The notes: a model not told the origin generated them from the letters alone. A DNA stretch of 64,000 nt from CAWGCE01 sp964480915 (GCA_964480915.1 CAYZRS010000021.1:13094-77093), one strand, 5' to 3'; positions 9,095 through 19,832 are shown, counted from the stretch's first letter. Program-made: numbers and translations.

Positions 9095-10915
9095 CTAAGG
9101 CAGCGGTTGGCCCTGCCCTTGCTCGACCGTGATTTCTCGGTTGACGGCGCCGGCAGCAAAAGACTCGCTCGTGCCGTCGGCCCATTGGACTTCGATCGCG
9201 TCGACGGTATCCACATCGCCGAGGCCAAAATGGACTCGTGGGTCGTTGCTGGCGAGATAGCTGTAAGACCGCAGCACGGGACGGACGAAAGTTTGGTTTT
9301 TACAGATTAGCTTCACCGTGGCGCCCAATGCGGTGCGGCGTCCGGTGTTGGCTCGCACAGCGAGCCAATGGTTGTTGCGATTCGGTGGTAACTGAGGCGC
9401 GTCATTGCGGAAGACACGTAATCGATTGGCGATGTCGTTGGTGACCAGGTCGAGGTCACCGTCGCCATCGAGATCGCCGAAAGCGAGTCCCCGAGTCACT
9501 TCGGGCCGTTTGCCAAACGTGTCAGATTCTTGACTGACGTCTGCAAATTTTCCTGCGCCGTCGTTTTGGAACAGCAGGTTGGGTTCGGCGTATCGGTCCC
9601 AATATTCTCCATGTTTCGAATCGGCCGAGACGGTGCCGATCGCGACTCGGCCATTGGCGACTGCAAGGTCGAGATCGCCGTCGTGATCCATGTCGAAGAA
9701 GCCACAGCCCCAACCGGTATAGGGAAGATCGACGGCCGCCGTACCACATCGGGACGAACTGTCGGAAAATAGCTCGTCTCCATCATTCGTATAGAGCGTG
9801 TTGGTTTCGCTCGTGACATGCGTCATGAACAGGTCCAATGTGCTATCGCCATCGACATCACCAATCGTAATACCCATGCTGGCTTCGACTCGGCCAAACC
9901 CGTTGAACGCGACGCCACGAAAAACCGCTTCGTCCATGAACGTGCCGTCGCCCGCGTTGACCCACAACTGGTTTGGTTCCTCGTCATTGCAGACGTAGAC
10001 ATCGGCCAGCCCGTCGCCCGTCAAATCGGTGGCGATGATCCCCCAGCCTCTGGCGGGCGCCGTGATCCCGGCCTCTTCGCTCACGTCGGTAAATTTGCCG
10101 TCGCCATCATTGCGATAAAGTTGGTCGGTCATCCCGTCGAACAAGTGAGGTCCGCAATAATCGACTTCGTATTCGGCACTGGCTGCACCGCAGCGACGCG
10201 ACGCGTCAAAAGTGGCGAAGTGGACGACGAATAGGTCAAGATCTCCGTCTTGGTCGTAGTCGAAAAATGAGGCGGCCGAACTCCACAAGTCGCCCGTGAT
10301 ACCTGCGCGCTTTGTGATGTCGACAAACGTGCCGTTCCCTTCATTCCGAAAGAGTTTGTCGGGTCCGTAGTTCGTTACGAAGAGGTCAGCGTCGCCATCA
10401 TTGTCAAAATCTCCAATTGTGGCACCGTGTCCAAAGCCGGTGTCGGCGAGCCCCGCTGCGCCGGCGACTTCCTGGAATTGGCCGTCGTCGGTCTGCTCGA
10501 ACAGCTTATTCGGCGCCGGTTTATTGAACGCATTGGGCAGTTTGCCCGGCTCGCAATGGACGACTTGGTAGATATCCAAATCGCCATCCAGATCAAAATC
10601 GAAAAGTGCTAACCCACCGGGCGTAATTTCGGGCGTGTGATAATCTCCATCCGGCCAGGTCGCTTCTTCGACGGGCAGCCCGACTTGGTCGGTGATTTCG
10701 ACCAACAGGCTGCCGCTGTCCAAATTGGAGGGCTCGGGCGGTTTGGGTGATTCGTTGGGATTCTTAAGAACGGCTGGCGGACTCTTTTCCTTGTTGGCCG
10801 CAGCAGCCGGCGTTTCTGCCGGCAAATCGACGTTCGGAGTAGAGCACGAACCAGAAAGCAACGCCGTCAGTAGACACATGACGCAGGTTGTAAATTGGAT
10901 GCAAGTTGTTTTCAT
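9095..10915 (-). CDS. CRTAC1-family FG-GAP/ASPIC-UnbV lipoprotein
   Basis: A 606-residue lipoprotein with a lipobox near residue 24 (LLSGSC). It contains a seven-bladed FG-GAP/VCBS propeller with repeated calcium-type loops (FDFDLDGDLDIYQ, IGDFDNDGDADLFVTN, IGDVDGDSTLDLFMTH, FGDLDGDGDLDLVTND) and a C-terminal ASPIC/UnbV domain (HWLAVRANTGRRTALGA, ending with WADGTSESF). The family is expanded in planctomycetes and acidobacteria; its role is extracellular binding, otherwise not defined. It is head-to-head with the larger relative that begins at 11215, with a 300-base shared upstream region. Confidence 0.9.
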   Translation of the reverse strand: MKTTCIQFTTCVMCLLTALLSGSCSTPNVDLPAETPAAAANKEKSPPAVLKNPNESPKPPEPSNLDSGSLLVEITDQVGLPVEEATWPDGDYHTPEITPGGLALFDFDLDGDLDIYQVVHCEPGKLPNAFNKPAPNKLFEQTDDGQFQEVAGAAGLADTGFGHGATIGDFDNDGDADLFVTNYGPDKLFRNEGNGTFVDITKRAGITGDLWSSAASFFDYDQDGDLDLFVVHFATFDASRRCGAASAEYEVDYCGPHLFDGMTDQLYRNDGDGKFTDVSEEAGITAPARGWGIIATDLTGDGLADVYVCNDEEPNQLWVNAGDGTFMDEAVFRGVAFNGFGRVEASMGITIGDVDGDSTLDLFMTHVTSETNTLYTNDGDELFSDSSSRCGTAAVDLPYTGWGCGFFDMDHDGDLDLAVANGRVAIGTVSADSKHGEYWDRYAEPNLLFQNDGAGKFADVSQESDTFGKRPEVTRGLAFGDLDGDGDLDLVTNDIANRLRVFRNDAPQLPPNRNNHWLAVRANTGRRTALGATVKLICKNQTFVRPVLRSYSYLASNDPRVHFGLGDVDTVDAIEVQWADGTSESFAAGAVNREITVEQGQGQPLP

Positions 10916-11214
10916 GGTCGAGTTTTAACGGGTAGGTATGGTATGGGGAACTTCACTTTGGGGCAGAATCGAGGTCAGCTTCCGCATGTTGGATGGCTGA
11001 ATCGTCGATTTACGTGGTCCGATCCAAATAGGACGCCGTTACCTGTTCGTAGCCACCGTCCGTATTAAGTTTAACTCGTTCTGCCCAAACGTGGGCTGCG
11101 TCGCCATATCTTTGAAAGCAAATCGAGCCGTGTTACGCTCATTCCGTCACGTTTTGCATGAATCGTGTAACAGCCGTTTATTCCTCAAGTCTTCTCTATT
11201 CTTCAGGTCGATTT

Positions 11215-14200
11215 ATGGACACTCCATGTCAGCGTTGGTTGCTTCTACTCCTGTTGATTGCCTTCGCAGGCGGATGCCAGCAATCGTCAACGGTTGATTC
11301 TGGCGAGGCGGGCAAATCTTCCACTGCGGAACAGAAAGCGGACGGGCTGTCGGATGCGGTGATTCGTCAGCATGACGAGGGCGTCGCGTTGATGGGCCAG
11401 TTTGACTACGCCCAAGCGCACGATGCCTTCGAGGCATTGGTGGATTCGCACCCCAAATGGTTGGATGTCAAAGTCGACTTGGCGATTGCGAAATTGAATC
11501 GCCGACAAGAAAACGACGTGGAAAATGCCGAGTCGCTCCTGGAGGAAGTCATCGAGGCCGATGCCACGAATCTGCGAGCGAAATATTGCCGAGCCATTCT
11601 TCTGCTTTACGCGGCCGAGCCGGACCGTTCGCTCAAGTTGTTCCAAGCAGTGGCAGAGGCAGATCCGACCGACGCGTATGCGATCTATTATTCGGGACAG
11701 TGTTTGCTGGACACACGTCAGTACGAAGCGGCGTTGGAGTACTTCGAGCGAGCGCAGCTGGCCGATCCCTATTTGCGCAGCGCTTATTACGGTGCATTTC
11801 AAACACTGCAGCGGCTGAAACGTCCGGACGAGGCCAAGGAGGCGCTAGCGCTCTTCCAAAAATTGGCCGACAACCCGCAGGCTCGGTCGGCCGAGATAAA
11901 GTACTCGCGGATGGGACCGAAGGCCGAAGCGCAGTCAATCACGTTAAACGATACGGAAGGACTGCCTAACGGAGCCCCGCCCGTGCCGCCCGGTTCACTG
12001 TTCGCCGAGTCCGTCTTGATCGGTTCCGACGACATCGCTTGGGCCGGAAACGCCGACGCCCCAGGGCGACCGTCGGCGACCGCCTGCGACATCAATGGTG
12101 ACGGGCTGACCGACCTGTTCCTTGCCTCCGCCACGACGAAGTCAGGCGATGCGGCCAACATTGTTTTGGAACGAAGTGCCGCCGGTTGGATCGTGCAAAG
12201 TGAGCATCCGTTGTGTCAGGTCACGCACGTCAACGCGCCGCTGTGGGGCGATTTCGATAACGATTCGCTCATCGACGTCTACCTGTGCCGCCAAGGCACC
12301 AACCAGTTGTGGCGGCAAGTGGCCGCTGGCGAATGGGAGGATGTGACCGACTCGACCAAGACGGCGGGGGGCGACTTCGACACGGTGGACGGAGCCCTTT
12401 TCGACGCGGACCACGATGGCGACCTCGATATATTTCTCGTGAATCGTGACGGTGCGAACGAGTTGCTCAATAACAATTTGGATGGCACCTTTCGAGCCAT
12501 CGGCGCTGCGCAGGGCATTGCGAGTGAAGGGAAACGCTCGGTCGGCGTGGTGGTGGCCGATTTGGACAGCGATCGAGACGCCGATCTGATCGTGCTGAAT
12601 GAAGACGCGGATCACGATGTCTTCTTCAATGATCGCCTGTGGAATTATTCGCCGGCGAAAAACACCGGAGCTTTTCCTCAAGCGGCCGTGTTGGCTGCCG
12701 TCGCCGCCGATACCGATGCGGATGGCCACGTCGAGATCATCACGTCGGCAGCCGATGGCGTGACTCATTGGCGCGTCGGTGAAGAGGGCGACTGGGAGTC
12801 GGCGCCGATCGCTTGCGACGGATTCAGCCCTGGCGATGGTCCGCTGGCGGTACAAGACATGAACGGAGACGGCCGGCTCGATCTGATCGCCTCGACGGCG
12901 GCCGGTTGGGCAGTCTTGGATTGCTTTGGTGGGGAAGTGTCACTGCTCCATTCGTCCACGAGTGACGCTCAGGTCAGTTGGGGGTTGGCGAACTTGGATG
13001 CAGGGCTTGGTTTTTCGGTCGTGGCTGCCAAAGGGGGCGGCCCGCAAGTGTGGTCGCCCGGTCCGGGGCGTCATGCATTTGCCGACGTGCTCTTTACGGG
13101 GAAAGAAAACAAAGCGGATCAGATGCGCTCGAATGCGTCCGGGATCGGCATTCAAGCTGCGGCGCGAGTTGCCGGTCGCTGGACAGCGCTGCAAACCTTC
13201 CGCGACCAATCGGGGCCAGGCCAAAGTCGACAGCCGATCCCCGTCGGCTTGGGAACACGCCGCGCGATCGACTTTGTCAAACTCCTGTGGCCCGACGGCC
13301 TGTTTCAAACAGAGCTCGGCTTGGTGACGGGGGAGATGCATCGAGTCGAGGAGACACAACGGCAAGTGTCCAGCTGTCCCGTCCTGTTCGTGTGGAACGG
13401 GGAGACGCACGAGTTTGTCTCGGATGTCTTGGGCGTTGGTGGGCTCGGGTTCAATGGCGGCCGCGGCGAATACCATCCGCCGCGCCCCTGGGAGAATCTG
13501 ATGCTGCCGGCGGACTTACTACAGCCCACTTCCGATAACCGCTATCGGTTGAAGATTGGCGAGCCGATGGAAGAAGCGTGCTACATGGACGCCATCCGAC
13601 TGGTGACTTACGACCTACCCGATGGTTGGCACATGACGATGGACGAACGCCAGGCAGTCAGCGAACCGTTCGCAACCGGAAAGCCGATTTTTTACCGCGA
13701 AACAATCGAACCGGTGGTCGCTCTAGATACAGCGGGTGACAATGTGTTGTCGACGATTTCAAAAGCGGACGGTTTACCTTTGCCTGCGGGGAAACGGGAT
13801 CCACGATTCTTGGCGCACACCGAACCATTTTTCCTCCACCTGAAATTCGATCGCCCGTTAACCGAATTGGCGGGACGGCCTGTCTTGGTCATCGATGGAT
13901 GGGTCGAGTATCCGTATTCGCAGACGATGTTTGCATCGTGGCAGGCCGGGGCGAGCTACGCCGCGCCAACGCTTGAGGCGCGTGCCGCCGGCGGTGAGTG
14001 GAAAACGGTTTACAAGGAGTTCGGGTATCCCGCCGGTATGCCGCGGCAGATGTCGCTGCCGATCGAACCGGCCGACCTGCCGAAGGGGACCGTGGAGTTG
14101 CGCATTGGCACAACGATGGAGATTTATTGGGACCGGATGTTCATCGCGATCGAAGAGCCGTGTGAGGTGAAGAAAAACCGGCTGGCGATGTTGCGGGCCA

Positions 14201-14610
14201 ACGTGCAAGATGTCGGTTTTCCACAACGTCAAAACGGTGAGTACCGTCGACCGTTCTACGATTACTCGCGACGAGCACCATTGTGGGATACGCGCCACAC
14301 GCCCGGTTACTACACAAGCTTCGGCGAGGCGACCCCGCTGCTCAGCAACGTCGACGATGCGGTGGCGATCATCGGTCCGGGGGAAGAGGTGGAGTTCGAG
14401 TTCGCGGTGCCGGCTTCTCCGGACGCTGCGGCGAATCGCGTCTTCGTTCTCGAATGCCACGGTTGGTGCAAAGATATGGATCTGTACACCGAGCATGGTG
14501 AGAGTTTGCTTCCTCTGCCGCGTCGAACCGACGTCGAGACGGATGCTGACACCGAATCGGCTCGCGAGGAATTGCACGATCGATTCAATACTCGCTACCG
14601 AGCTGGCTGA
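11215..14610 (+). CDS. Large lipoprotein combining TPR repeats, FG-GAP repeats, ASPIC/UnbV and a long C-terminal module
   Basis: The frame is open from 11158, but the ATG at 11215 is chosen because it starts a lipoprotein signal (LLLLLLIAFAGGCQQ); the result is 1131 residues. Residues about 40-220 are TPR repeats; about 260-620 are FG-GAP/VCBS repeats (CDINGDGLTDLFLA, WGDFDNDSLIDVYL, VQDMNGDGRLDLIA); an ASPIC/UnbV-like segment follows (VGLGTRRAIDFVKLLWPDG). The last 400 residues are a separate region with a VLFVWNGETHEFVSDV opening, seen in long CRTAC1-type proteins. It sits on the outer or inner membrane surface by prediction. Its divergent neighbour is a shorter member of the same family, so the two may work on the same ligand (inference). 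It converges with the helicase gene. Confidence 0.88.
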   Translation: MDTPCQRWLLLLLLIAFAGGCQQSSTVDSGEAGKSSTAEQKADGLSDAVIRQHDEGVALMGQFDYAQAHDAFEALVDSHPKWLDVKVDLAIAKLNRRQENDVENAESLLEEVIEADATNLRAKYCRAILLLYAAEPDRSLKLFQAVAEADPTDAYAIYYSGQCLLDTRQYEAALEYFERAQLADPYLRSAYYGAFQTLQRLKRPDEAKEALALFQKLADNPQARSAEIKYSRMGPKAEAQSITLNDTEGLPNGAPPVPPGSLFAESVLIGSDDIAWAGNADAPGRPSATACDINGDGLTDLFLASATTKSGDAANIVLERSAAGWIVQSEHPLCQVTHVNAPLWGDFDNDSLIDVYLCRQGTNQLWRQVAAGEWEDVTDSTKTAGGDFDTVDGALFDADHDGDLDIFLVNRDGANELLNNNLDGTFRAIGAAQGIASEGKRSVGVVVADLDSDRDADLIVLNEDADHDVFFNDRLWNYSPAKNTGAFPQAAVLAAVAADTDADGHVEIITSAADGVTHWRVGEEGDWESAPIACDGFSPGDGPLAVQDMNGDGRLDLIASTAAGWAVLDCFGGEVSLLHSSTSDAQVSWGLANLDAGLGFSVVAAKGGGPQVWSPGPGRHAFADVLFTGKENKADQMRSNASGIGIQAAARVAGRWTALQTFRDQSGPGQSRQPIPVGLGTRRAIDFVKLLWPDGLFQTELGLVTGEMHRVEETQRQVSSCPVLFVWNGETHEFVSDVLGVGGLGFNGGRGEYHPPRPWENLMLPADLLQPTSDNRYRLKIGEPMEEACYMDAIRLVTYDLPDGWHMTMDERQAVSEPFATGKPIFYRETIEPVVALDTAGDNVLSTISKADGLPLPAGKRDPRFLAHTEPFFLHLKFDRPLTELAGRPVLVIDGWVEYPYSQTMFASWQAGASYAAPTLEARAAGGEWKTVYKEFGYPAGMPRQMSLPIEPADLPKGTVELRIGTTMEIYWDRMFIAIEEPCEVKKNRLAMLRANVQDVGFPQRQNGEYRRPFYDYSRRAPLWDTRHTPGYYTSFGEATPLLSNVDDAVAIIGPGEEVEFEFAVPASPDAAANRVFVLECHGWCKDMDLYTEHGESLLPLPRRTDVETDADTESAREELHDRFNTRYRAG

Positions 14611-14636
14611 TGCGGTCGGACGAACTCGCGTTGAAA

Positions 14637-17600
14637 TCAGCGAGGCCGCCGACGCACAGCGGACCGGCTGTCTGCCTGATCCTGGCGCCTGAGGAATCCT
14701 TGACTGTAAGAAATGAAACCAGCATCCAGTAGCTCTTTCGCAATACCCGAGTCACGGACGGCGACCCCATTCACTTTCGATAGGTAACAGGGGTCGCCAT
14801 GCGCAGACGTCCCCGAAAAGGTGTCGATAATCGACTGAACTCCATCCGGATGTTGCTCGACGGGCCAATAGGTCGTGACATGCGTTCCGTCTTTGGAGAG
14901 GTAAGCGAACAGATGTCCCTGTCGCATGATCACCGCGGTCCCTGCTGAGCGGCTTGACCGAGATTGTTTGTCGCTTGCCGTCGGCCATGGGATGGCTCCT
15001 CCGTACGGATTGGCCGGGTCGGTGGTCGCAAGTGTCAGGCCCGGGGGATGGGCCGCGTCGGCGGTGGTCGGTTCGCAGCGCAAGCGATCCACCGCGGCTG
15101 GCGTTGCGAATTGCGCTCCCCCCTGCCCTTCGACAAAATAGCCGCGTCGAATACGGCCCGTCTCCTCCATCGCTTTCAACACAGGGTACAGGCCGGCAAA
15201 GCCGCCAACGATTCCTTCGGCGCGAACGATCTCTCGCGTGACGACACCGTATCGTTCGAGCAACTGTTTGGCGATGGCTGTTTGACGCTGCGTGCTGGTG
15301 ACGGTCTGTTCGTATTTGAACAGGGACCAACGTCCTTCCGCTCCGGCGACACGTCCGGTGCGACGAGACCGAAAGGCGGGGCGCCGGCCGGAGGACCGGC
15401 GTCGTTTCGCGTTCGAGCGTCTATTGGCCAGTCCTCGTAAAGGGGCCAGCGTATCGTTCGTGACGTAGCCTGTCCAAACGAGTCGCCACAGGGCGTCGGC
15501 TAGATCTTGCTGAAAGCCGGCCGTTTTTTCCAGCAGTGCATCGAAGAACAACGCGCCGTGCGTCTGGAGGATGTGAACCACTTCCAAGTCAAGCGTGTGC
15601 TGTTCGTTGATGGGCTCGGGCGGGCGGGCCAAGACCGGCGCTGCGTCGGCGAGGTAGAGTTGAACATAACCGTCGCTGGCGCCCAATGTCTGGTGCCCTC
15701 GCCAGACGACTTCGCCGGCGGCGCATAGTTCGTCGAGATCACCAGGACGAAAATCGGCCACGCGGCTGGGTAAAATTCGTTGCTGCAGGTCGCTAAACGG
15801 CAGGGCGTAGCCCTGCACCTGCTCAATCGCATCGAGCAGCCCGTCGAGTCCGCGCCGTGGTCGATGGAGCTCGTGCCACTCCGTCAAGAACTCGGCGAAT
15901 CGGGTGGACGGAACGGGTTCGACCTGCTCGCGCAGACGAGCCAGTGACCGCCGTTTTATTTTTTTCAGTACGTTGGCGTCACACCATTCTCGTTGTCTCC
16001 CGCCAGGTAAAAACTCACCTTCGAGCAAGCGGCCGTCGGCAGTCAGTTTTCGCAAGATCGGTTGGACGGTCGCTTCGCCCACGCCGAAACGTTGGGCTAC
16101 CTCCAAAGGAGTGAAGGGCGCATGGGTGCGGGCATAACGCCGTAGGATTTGTTCCCAAGGATCGGCCGTGATTTCCAGGAATGCTTCCGGTAATCCGGGT
16201 GGTGGAGCGGCGCCCAGCGCATCGCGATAAAGACTGGCGTCTTCGGCGATGATGAAGCGCTGTTCTCCAGCAACGTTGACCTCAATGATCCGGCGATCAT
16301 TCCGCAGTTGCACGATCCAAGAATCCAGGTGCGCGCCCACTGCTGTGGATGAGCCATGACCGGCGAGTCCGCTGCGCGCGTGCAATTCGCTCGTCGTCAA
16401 ATCGCCCAATTGGCGCAGCAGGTCGTGGACTCCATCGGCATCCTTGAGCGGGTAAGACCGCTGGAGGCATTGCAGTTCGTCGGCGATTTCTTCCACCACG
16501 TCCAGATCGAGCAGTTCCCGCAGTTCCGCATCGCCCAGCAATTCTCGCAGCTGGGTGAGGTCGAGTGAGAGTGCCGCCGCCCGCCGTTCCGCCAACGGCG
16601 TGTCGCCGTTGTAAAGGAAATTGGCCGTGTACATGAACATCAGCGACGAAGCGAATGGCGACGGGACCTGGGTTTCGACCGGATGAATGCGAATCGATCG
16701 CTGCTCGATCTCGCTGAGGATCGATTGGAGGCCAGGTAAATCAAAGACGTCTCTTAAGCATTCGCGAAACGTTTCCAGCATGATTGGGAATCGTTCGTAC
16801 TTGGCGGCGACGGCCAGCAGATCGGCCGACTTGCGGCGTTGCAACCAAAGTGGCGTGCGACGGCCCGGCTGGCGACGGGGGAGCAATAACGCCCTGGCGG
16901 CGTTTTCACGAAATCTCGAGGCGAACAGCGCCGTGGTGCCCAATTCCCGGACGACGATGGCTTCGATCGTGTCAGACTCAGGAAAGAAGAGTTCCATGGG
17001 AGGCGGCGCTGCCGAACCGGGCAGTCGAAAGACGATGCCGTCGTCGTTCCACATCATGTCGACTTCGCCCAAATCATCTTGCCGGAGCCGCGCTGCGACG
17101 GCCGTGGCCCAGGGTGCGTGAACGCGTGCCCCAAACGGGCTGAGGATGGCGACGCGCCAATCACCAATCTCATCCAAAAATGATTCGATCACGAGCGTTT
17201 TGTCACTGGGCGCTTCGCCAGTCGCTGTCTGTTGATCTTGGATGTAGGTGACCAGGTTGTGGGCGGCTCGGTCGTCGAGACGGTGATGTTCGATGAGTCG
17301 CTGTGTCGCCTGCTCGGGGGTGGTTTGCAGCAACTCTCGTGTCAGTTCGCCAATCGCTTTGCCGAATTCGAGCGGTCGGCCGACGGCGTCGCCTCGCCAA
17401 AACGGCATGCGGCCCGGTTCACCCGGGGCCGGGACAACCAGGACTCGGTCGTGAGTAATCTCCACCACCTTCCAAGCCGATGCGCCGAGCAAGAAGACAT
17501 CGCCGGGGTTCGTCTCGAAGACCATCTCTTCATCCAACTCGCCCACGCGGGTCGTCTTTTCATTCATGCCATCCGCGAGGAAGACGCCATAGAGGCCACG

Positions 17601-19307
17601 ATCGGGGATCGTGCCACCATTCGCAATTGCCAGACGCTGTGTTCCGCGACGTGGCGAAATTTCGCCGCTGATTCGGTCCCAATTCACGCGGGGGCGCAAT
17701 TCGGAAAACTCGCTGGAGGGATATCGCCCCGACATCAGATCGACCACGCCTTCGAATAGCGATCGCGACAGATCGGTAAACGGTGCCGCACTGCGCATCG
17801 TGGCAAATACCTCGTCGATGTGAATCGGTTCAAGCGCGACCATGGCGACGATCTGCTGCGCCAAGACATCGAGTGGATTGCGTGGGAAGTAAGTCGCCTC
17901 GACTTGTCCCTCTTGCATGCGTGGCGCCGCCGCACTGCAGGCCAATAGGTCGCCACGAAACTTTGGAAATATGATCCCGCGCGAGACGCCTCCCACCTGA
18001 TGGCCAGCGCGGCCGATCCGCTGAATGCCCGAGGCAATCGAAGGTGGCGCCTCGATCTGAACGACCAGGTCCACCGCGCCCATGTCGATGCCAAGCTCAA
18101 GGGAAGACGTGGCGATGATGGCGGGCAACTTGCCAAGCTTCAATCGGTCCTCGATTTGACTGCGAGTCTCCTTCGCGATGGAACCATGGTGGGCCATCGC
18201 CAACTCTTCGCCGGCCAGTTCGTTGATTGCCGTCGCCATACGTTCCGCCAATCGGCGACTGTTCACGAATACCATCGTCGAACGATGGGCACGAATGAGC
18301 TGGACCAAGCGAGGGTGGATGGCTGGCCAAATCGACGGCGTGGCGATGTCGGCTGCCGGATTGGTTGCCGGGGCTGCGTGGTCGGGTGACGGCGAATTCG
18401 AGAGATCGGCCATGTCTTCGACAGGAACCTCGATGGTGAGATCCATCGATTTACCATGGCCCGCTTCGATGATCTGTACCGGGCGGCGAATCGGGGCCAC
18501 CGATTCGTCGGCTTCGCTGGTGGCTCCCCCTAAGAGCGTTGCAATTTCGTCTAGTGGTCGTTGGGTTGCAGAGAGCCCAATGCGTTGCATCGGAGCGGTA
18601 TCGCTGCCATGTGACTGGCGTCGGAGGAACTCGAGTCGTTCCAGGGAGGCGAAGAGGTGGGAACCCCGTTTGGTTTTCGCGACGGAATGAATCTCATCAA
18701 TGATGACGGTGTCGACCGTAAGCAGAATGTCTCGTGCTCGCGAGGTGAGCATGAGGTAGAGCGACTCGGGAGTCGTGATGAGAATATCTGGAGGTTGCCG
18801 AGTCATGCGGCGCCGCTCGTCCGGCGGTGTATCTCCGGAGCGAACGCCGACCTGGGGCAAGTGATAGGGATGCCCCAGTCTCTCTGCGGCTGCGCGAACC
18901 CCCGCTAACGGGGCGCGCAGATTTCGTTCCACATCGTTTCCCAGCGCCTTCAATGGAGAAATGTAAATGAGTTTGACCCCAATCGGACGGGGAGTTGTGG
19001 CCTCATTGCGAGTCGTATTGGGGGATTCGCCGAACATCAGTCGGTCGATGGCACTGAGAAATGCGGCTAATGTTTTTCCCGACCCTGTCGGTGCGAGGAG
19101 CAGGGTGTTTTGGCGAGATTGGATAGCTGGCCAAGAGAGTTGTTGGGCCCGTGTGGGAGCCGCAAACGACGCCGCAAACCACTGGCGAACCGCATCATGA
19201 AATAGTCCCAATGGGGTGTTGGACTGCGGAGATGGCAATGTCGTCTCTTGATCAGTCACAAACAGATATTCCGTAAAAATGAGGATGGAAGTGTATTCAT
19301 TTTGCAA
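14637..19307 (-). CDS. lhr: Lhr-type large ATP-dependent DNA helicase
   Basis: A 1556-residue superfamily 2 helicase. Motifs seen: Walker A APTGSGKT (72-79), TTPESL (178-183), Walker B DEIH (204-207), SATQR, then the RecA2 motifs with SSLELGIDMGAVDL and IQRIGRAGHQVGG. After the core come the winged-helix and Lhr-specific domains and a long C-terminal extension, as in full-length bacterial Lhr (around 1500 residues). Lhr unwinds DNA and RNA:DNA hybrids and is linked to DNA repair. The N-terminal 16 residues before a GTG at 19259 look dispensable, so that GTG may be the true start. A basic Arg/Ser-rich stretch precedes the last 250 residues. Convergent with the 11215 gene, 26 bases apart. Confidence 0.93.
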   Translation of the reverse strand: MQNEYTSILIFTEYLFVTDQETTLPSPQSNTPLGLFHDAVRQWFAASFAAPTRAQQLSWPAIQSRQNTLLLAPTGSGKTLAAFLSAIDRLMFGESPNTTRNEATTPRPIGVKLIYISPLKALGNDVERNLRAPLAGVRAAAERLGHPYHLPQVGVRSGDTPPDERRRMTRQPPDILITTPESLYLMLTSRARDILLTVDTVIIDEIHSVAKTKRGSHLFASLERLEFLRRQSHGSDTAPMQRIGLSATQRPLDEIATLLGGATSEADESVAPIRRPVQIIEAGHGKSMDLTIEVPVEDMADLSNSPSPDHAAPATNPAADIATPSIWPAIHPRLVQLIRAHRSTMVFVNSRRLAERMATAINELAGEELAMAHHGSIAKETRSQIEDRLKLGKLPAIIATSSLELGIDMGAVDLVVQIEAPPSIASGIQRIGRAGHQVGGVSRGIIFPKFRGDLLACSAAAPRMQEGQVEATYFPRNPLDVLAQQIVAMVALEPIHIDEVFATMRSAAPFTDLSRSLFEGVVDLMSGRYPSSEFSELRPRVNWDRISGEISPRRGTQRLAIANGGTIPDRGLYGVFLADGMNEKTTRVGELDEEMVFETNPGDVFLLGASAWKVVEITHDRVLVVPAPGEPGRMPFWRGDAVGRPLEFGKAIGELTRELLQTTPEQATQRLIEHHRLDDRAAHNLVTYIQDQQTATGEAPSDKTLVIESFLDEIGDWRVAILSPFGARVHAPWATAVAARLRQDDLGEVDMMWNDDGIVFRLPGSAAPPPMELFFPESDTIEAIVVRELGTTALFASRFRENAARALLLPRRQPGRRTPLWLQRRKSADLLAVAAKYERFPIMLETFRECLRDVFDLPGLQSILSEIEQRSIRIHPVETQVPSPFASSLMFMYTANFLYNGDTPLAERRAAALSLDLTQLRELLGDAELRELLDLDVVEEIADELQCLQRSYPLKDADGVHDLLRQLGDLTTSELHARSGLAGHGSSTAVGAHLDSWIVQLRNDRRIIEVNVAGEQRFIIAEDASLYRDALGAAPPPGLPEAFLEITADPWEQILRRYARTHAPFTPLEVAQRFGVGEATVQPILRKLTADGRLLEGEFLPGGRQREWCDANVLKKIKRRSLARLREQVEPVPSTRFAEFLTEWHELHRPRRGLDGLLDAIEQVQGYALPFSDLQQRILPSRVADFRPGDLDELCAAGEVVWRGHQTLGASDGYVQLYLADAAPVLARPPEPINEQHTLDLEVVHILQTHGALFFDALLEKTAGFQQDLADALWRLVWTGYVTNDTLAPLRGLANRRSNAKRRRSSGRRPAFRSRRTGRVAGAEGRWSLFKYEQTVTSTQRQTAIAKQLLERYGVVTREIVRAEGIVGGFAGLYPVLKAMEETGRIRRGYFVEGQGGAQFATPAAVDRLRCEPTTADAAHPPGLTLATTDPANPYGGAIPWPTASDKQSRSSRSAGTAVIMRQGHLFAYLSKDGTHVTTYWPVEQHPDGVQSIIDTFSGTSAHGDPCYLSKVNGVAVRDSGIAKELLDAGFISYSQGFLRRQDQADSRSAVRRRPR

Positions 19308-19532
19308 TATTTTCGAATGTCGGATTCGGCGCTAAGAATTTTGTGACATTGGGCTGTCAGGTTGGCAGGTCGAGGATTCCCCACTGTATGAAACGTTCGG
19401 TAGTCCCGTTTGGAGTTGTTCCGTCAAGTATCATGGTTGCTATCGTGGCGGAAAATGGCAAAGCCGGTAGTCGAGATCGTGGTTTCGGGCTAAACTGTTA
19501 GTGGGGATAACAACTTCTTGTAAGGACTTTTG

Positions 19533-19832
19533 ATGATGGCAAAACGCACCGTAAACAAAACGCAGTTAGTTAAGGACTATTTCGAACAGCATCCTGATGC
19601 GGGCCCGAGCGAAGTATCGGAGGCGCTGAAGAAACATAAGATTAGTCCAGCTTACGTGTCAAATATCAAATTCAAAATACGACACGGGATCAACGGCTCG
19701 GGTTCGAGTACCGGTGGCGCTTCGCCGGAAGCGGTACTTGCTGCCGCTCGGTTCATTCGCGTCTGTGGCGGGCTCGACAATGCTCGCAAAGCGCTAAGAG
19801 CCGCTGGTGAAGTTGCCGAAATCCTCAGCTAA
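19533..19832 (+). CDS. Conserved small protein with HTH-like segment
   Basis: About 99 residues; the first three codons offer three possible ATG starts (19530, 19533, 19536). The N-terminal half reads as a helix-turn-helix (TQLVKDYFEQHPDAGPSEVS, then SPAYVSNIKFKIR), and a Gly/Ser linker leads to a helical C-terminus (AARFIRVCGGLDNARKALR). A TAAGGA purine run precedes the start. The domain looks like a small DNA-binding or Spo0J-like module seen in planctomycetes; no function is assigned. It stands alone upstream of the DUF2237 gene by 50 bases. Confidence 0.65.
   Translation: MMAKRTVNKTQLVKDYFEQHPDAGPSEVSEALKKHKISPAYVSNIKFKIRHGINGSGSSTGGASPEAVLAAARFIRVCGGLDNARKALRAAGEVAEILS

Noticed and set aside
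12142..12855. 237-codon minus-strand frame
   Set aside because: Antisense to the FG-GAP repeats of the large lipoprotein; reflects repeat codon usage.
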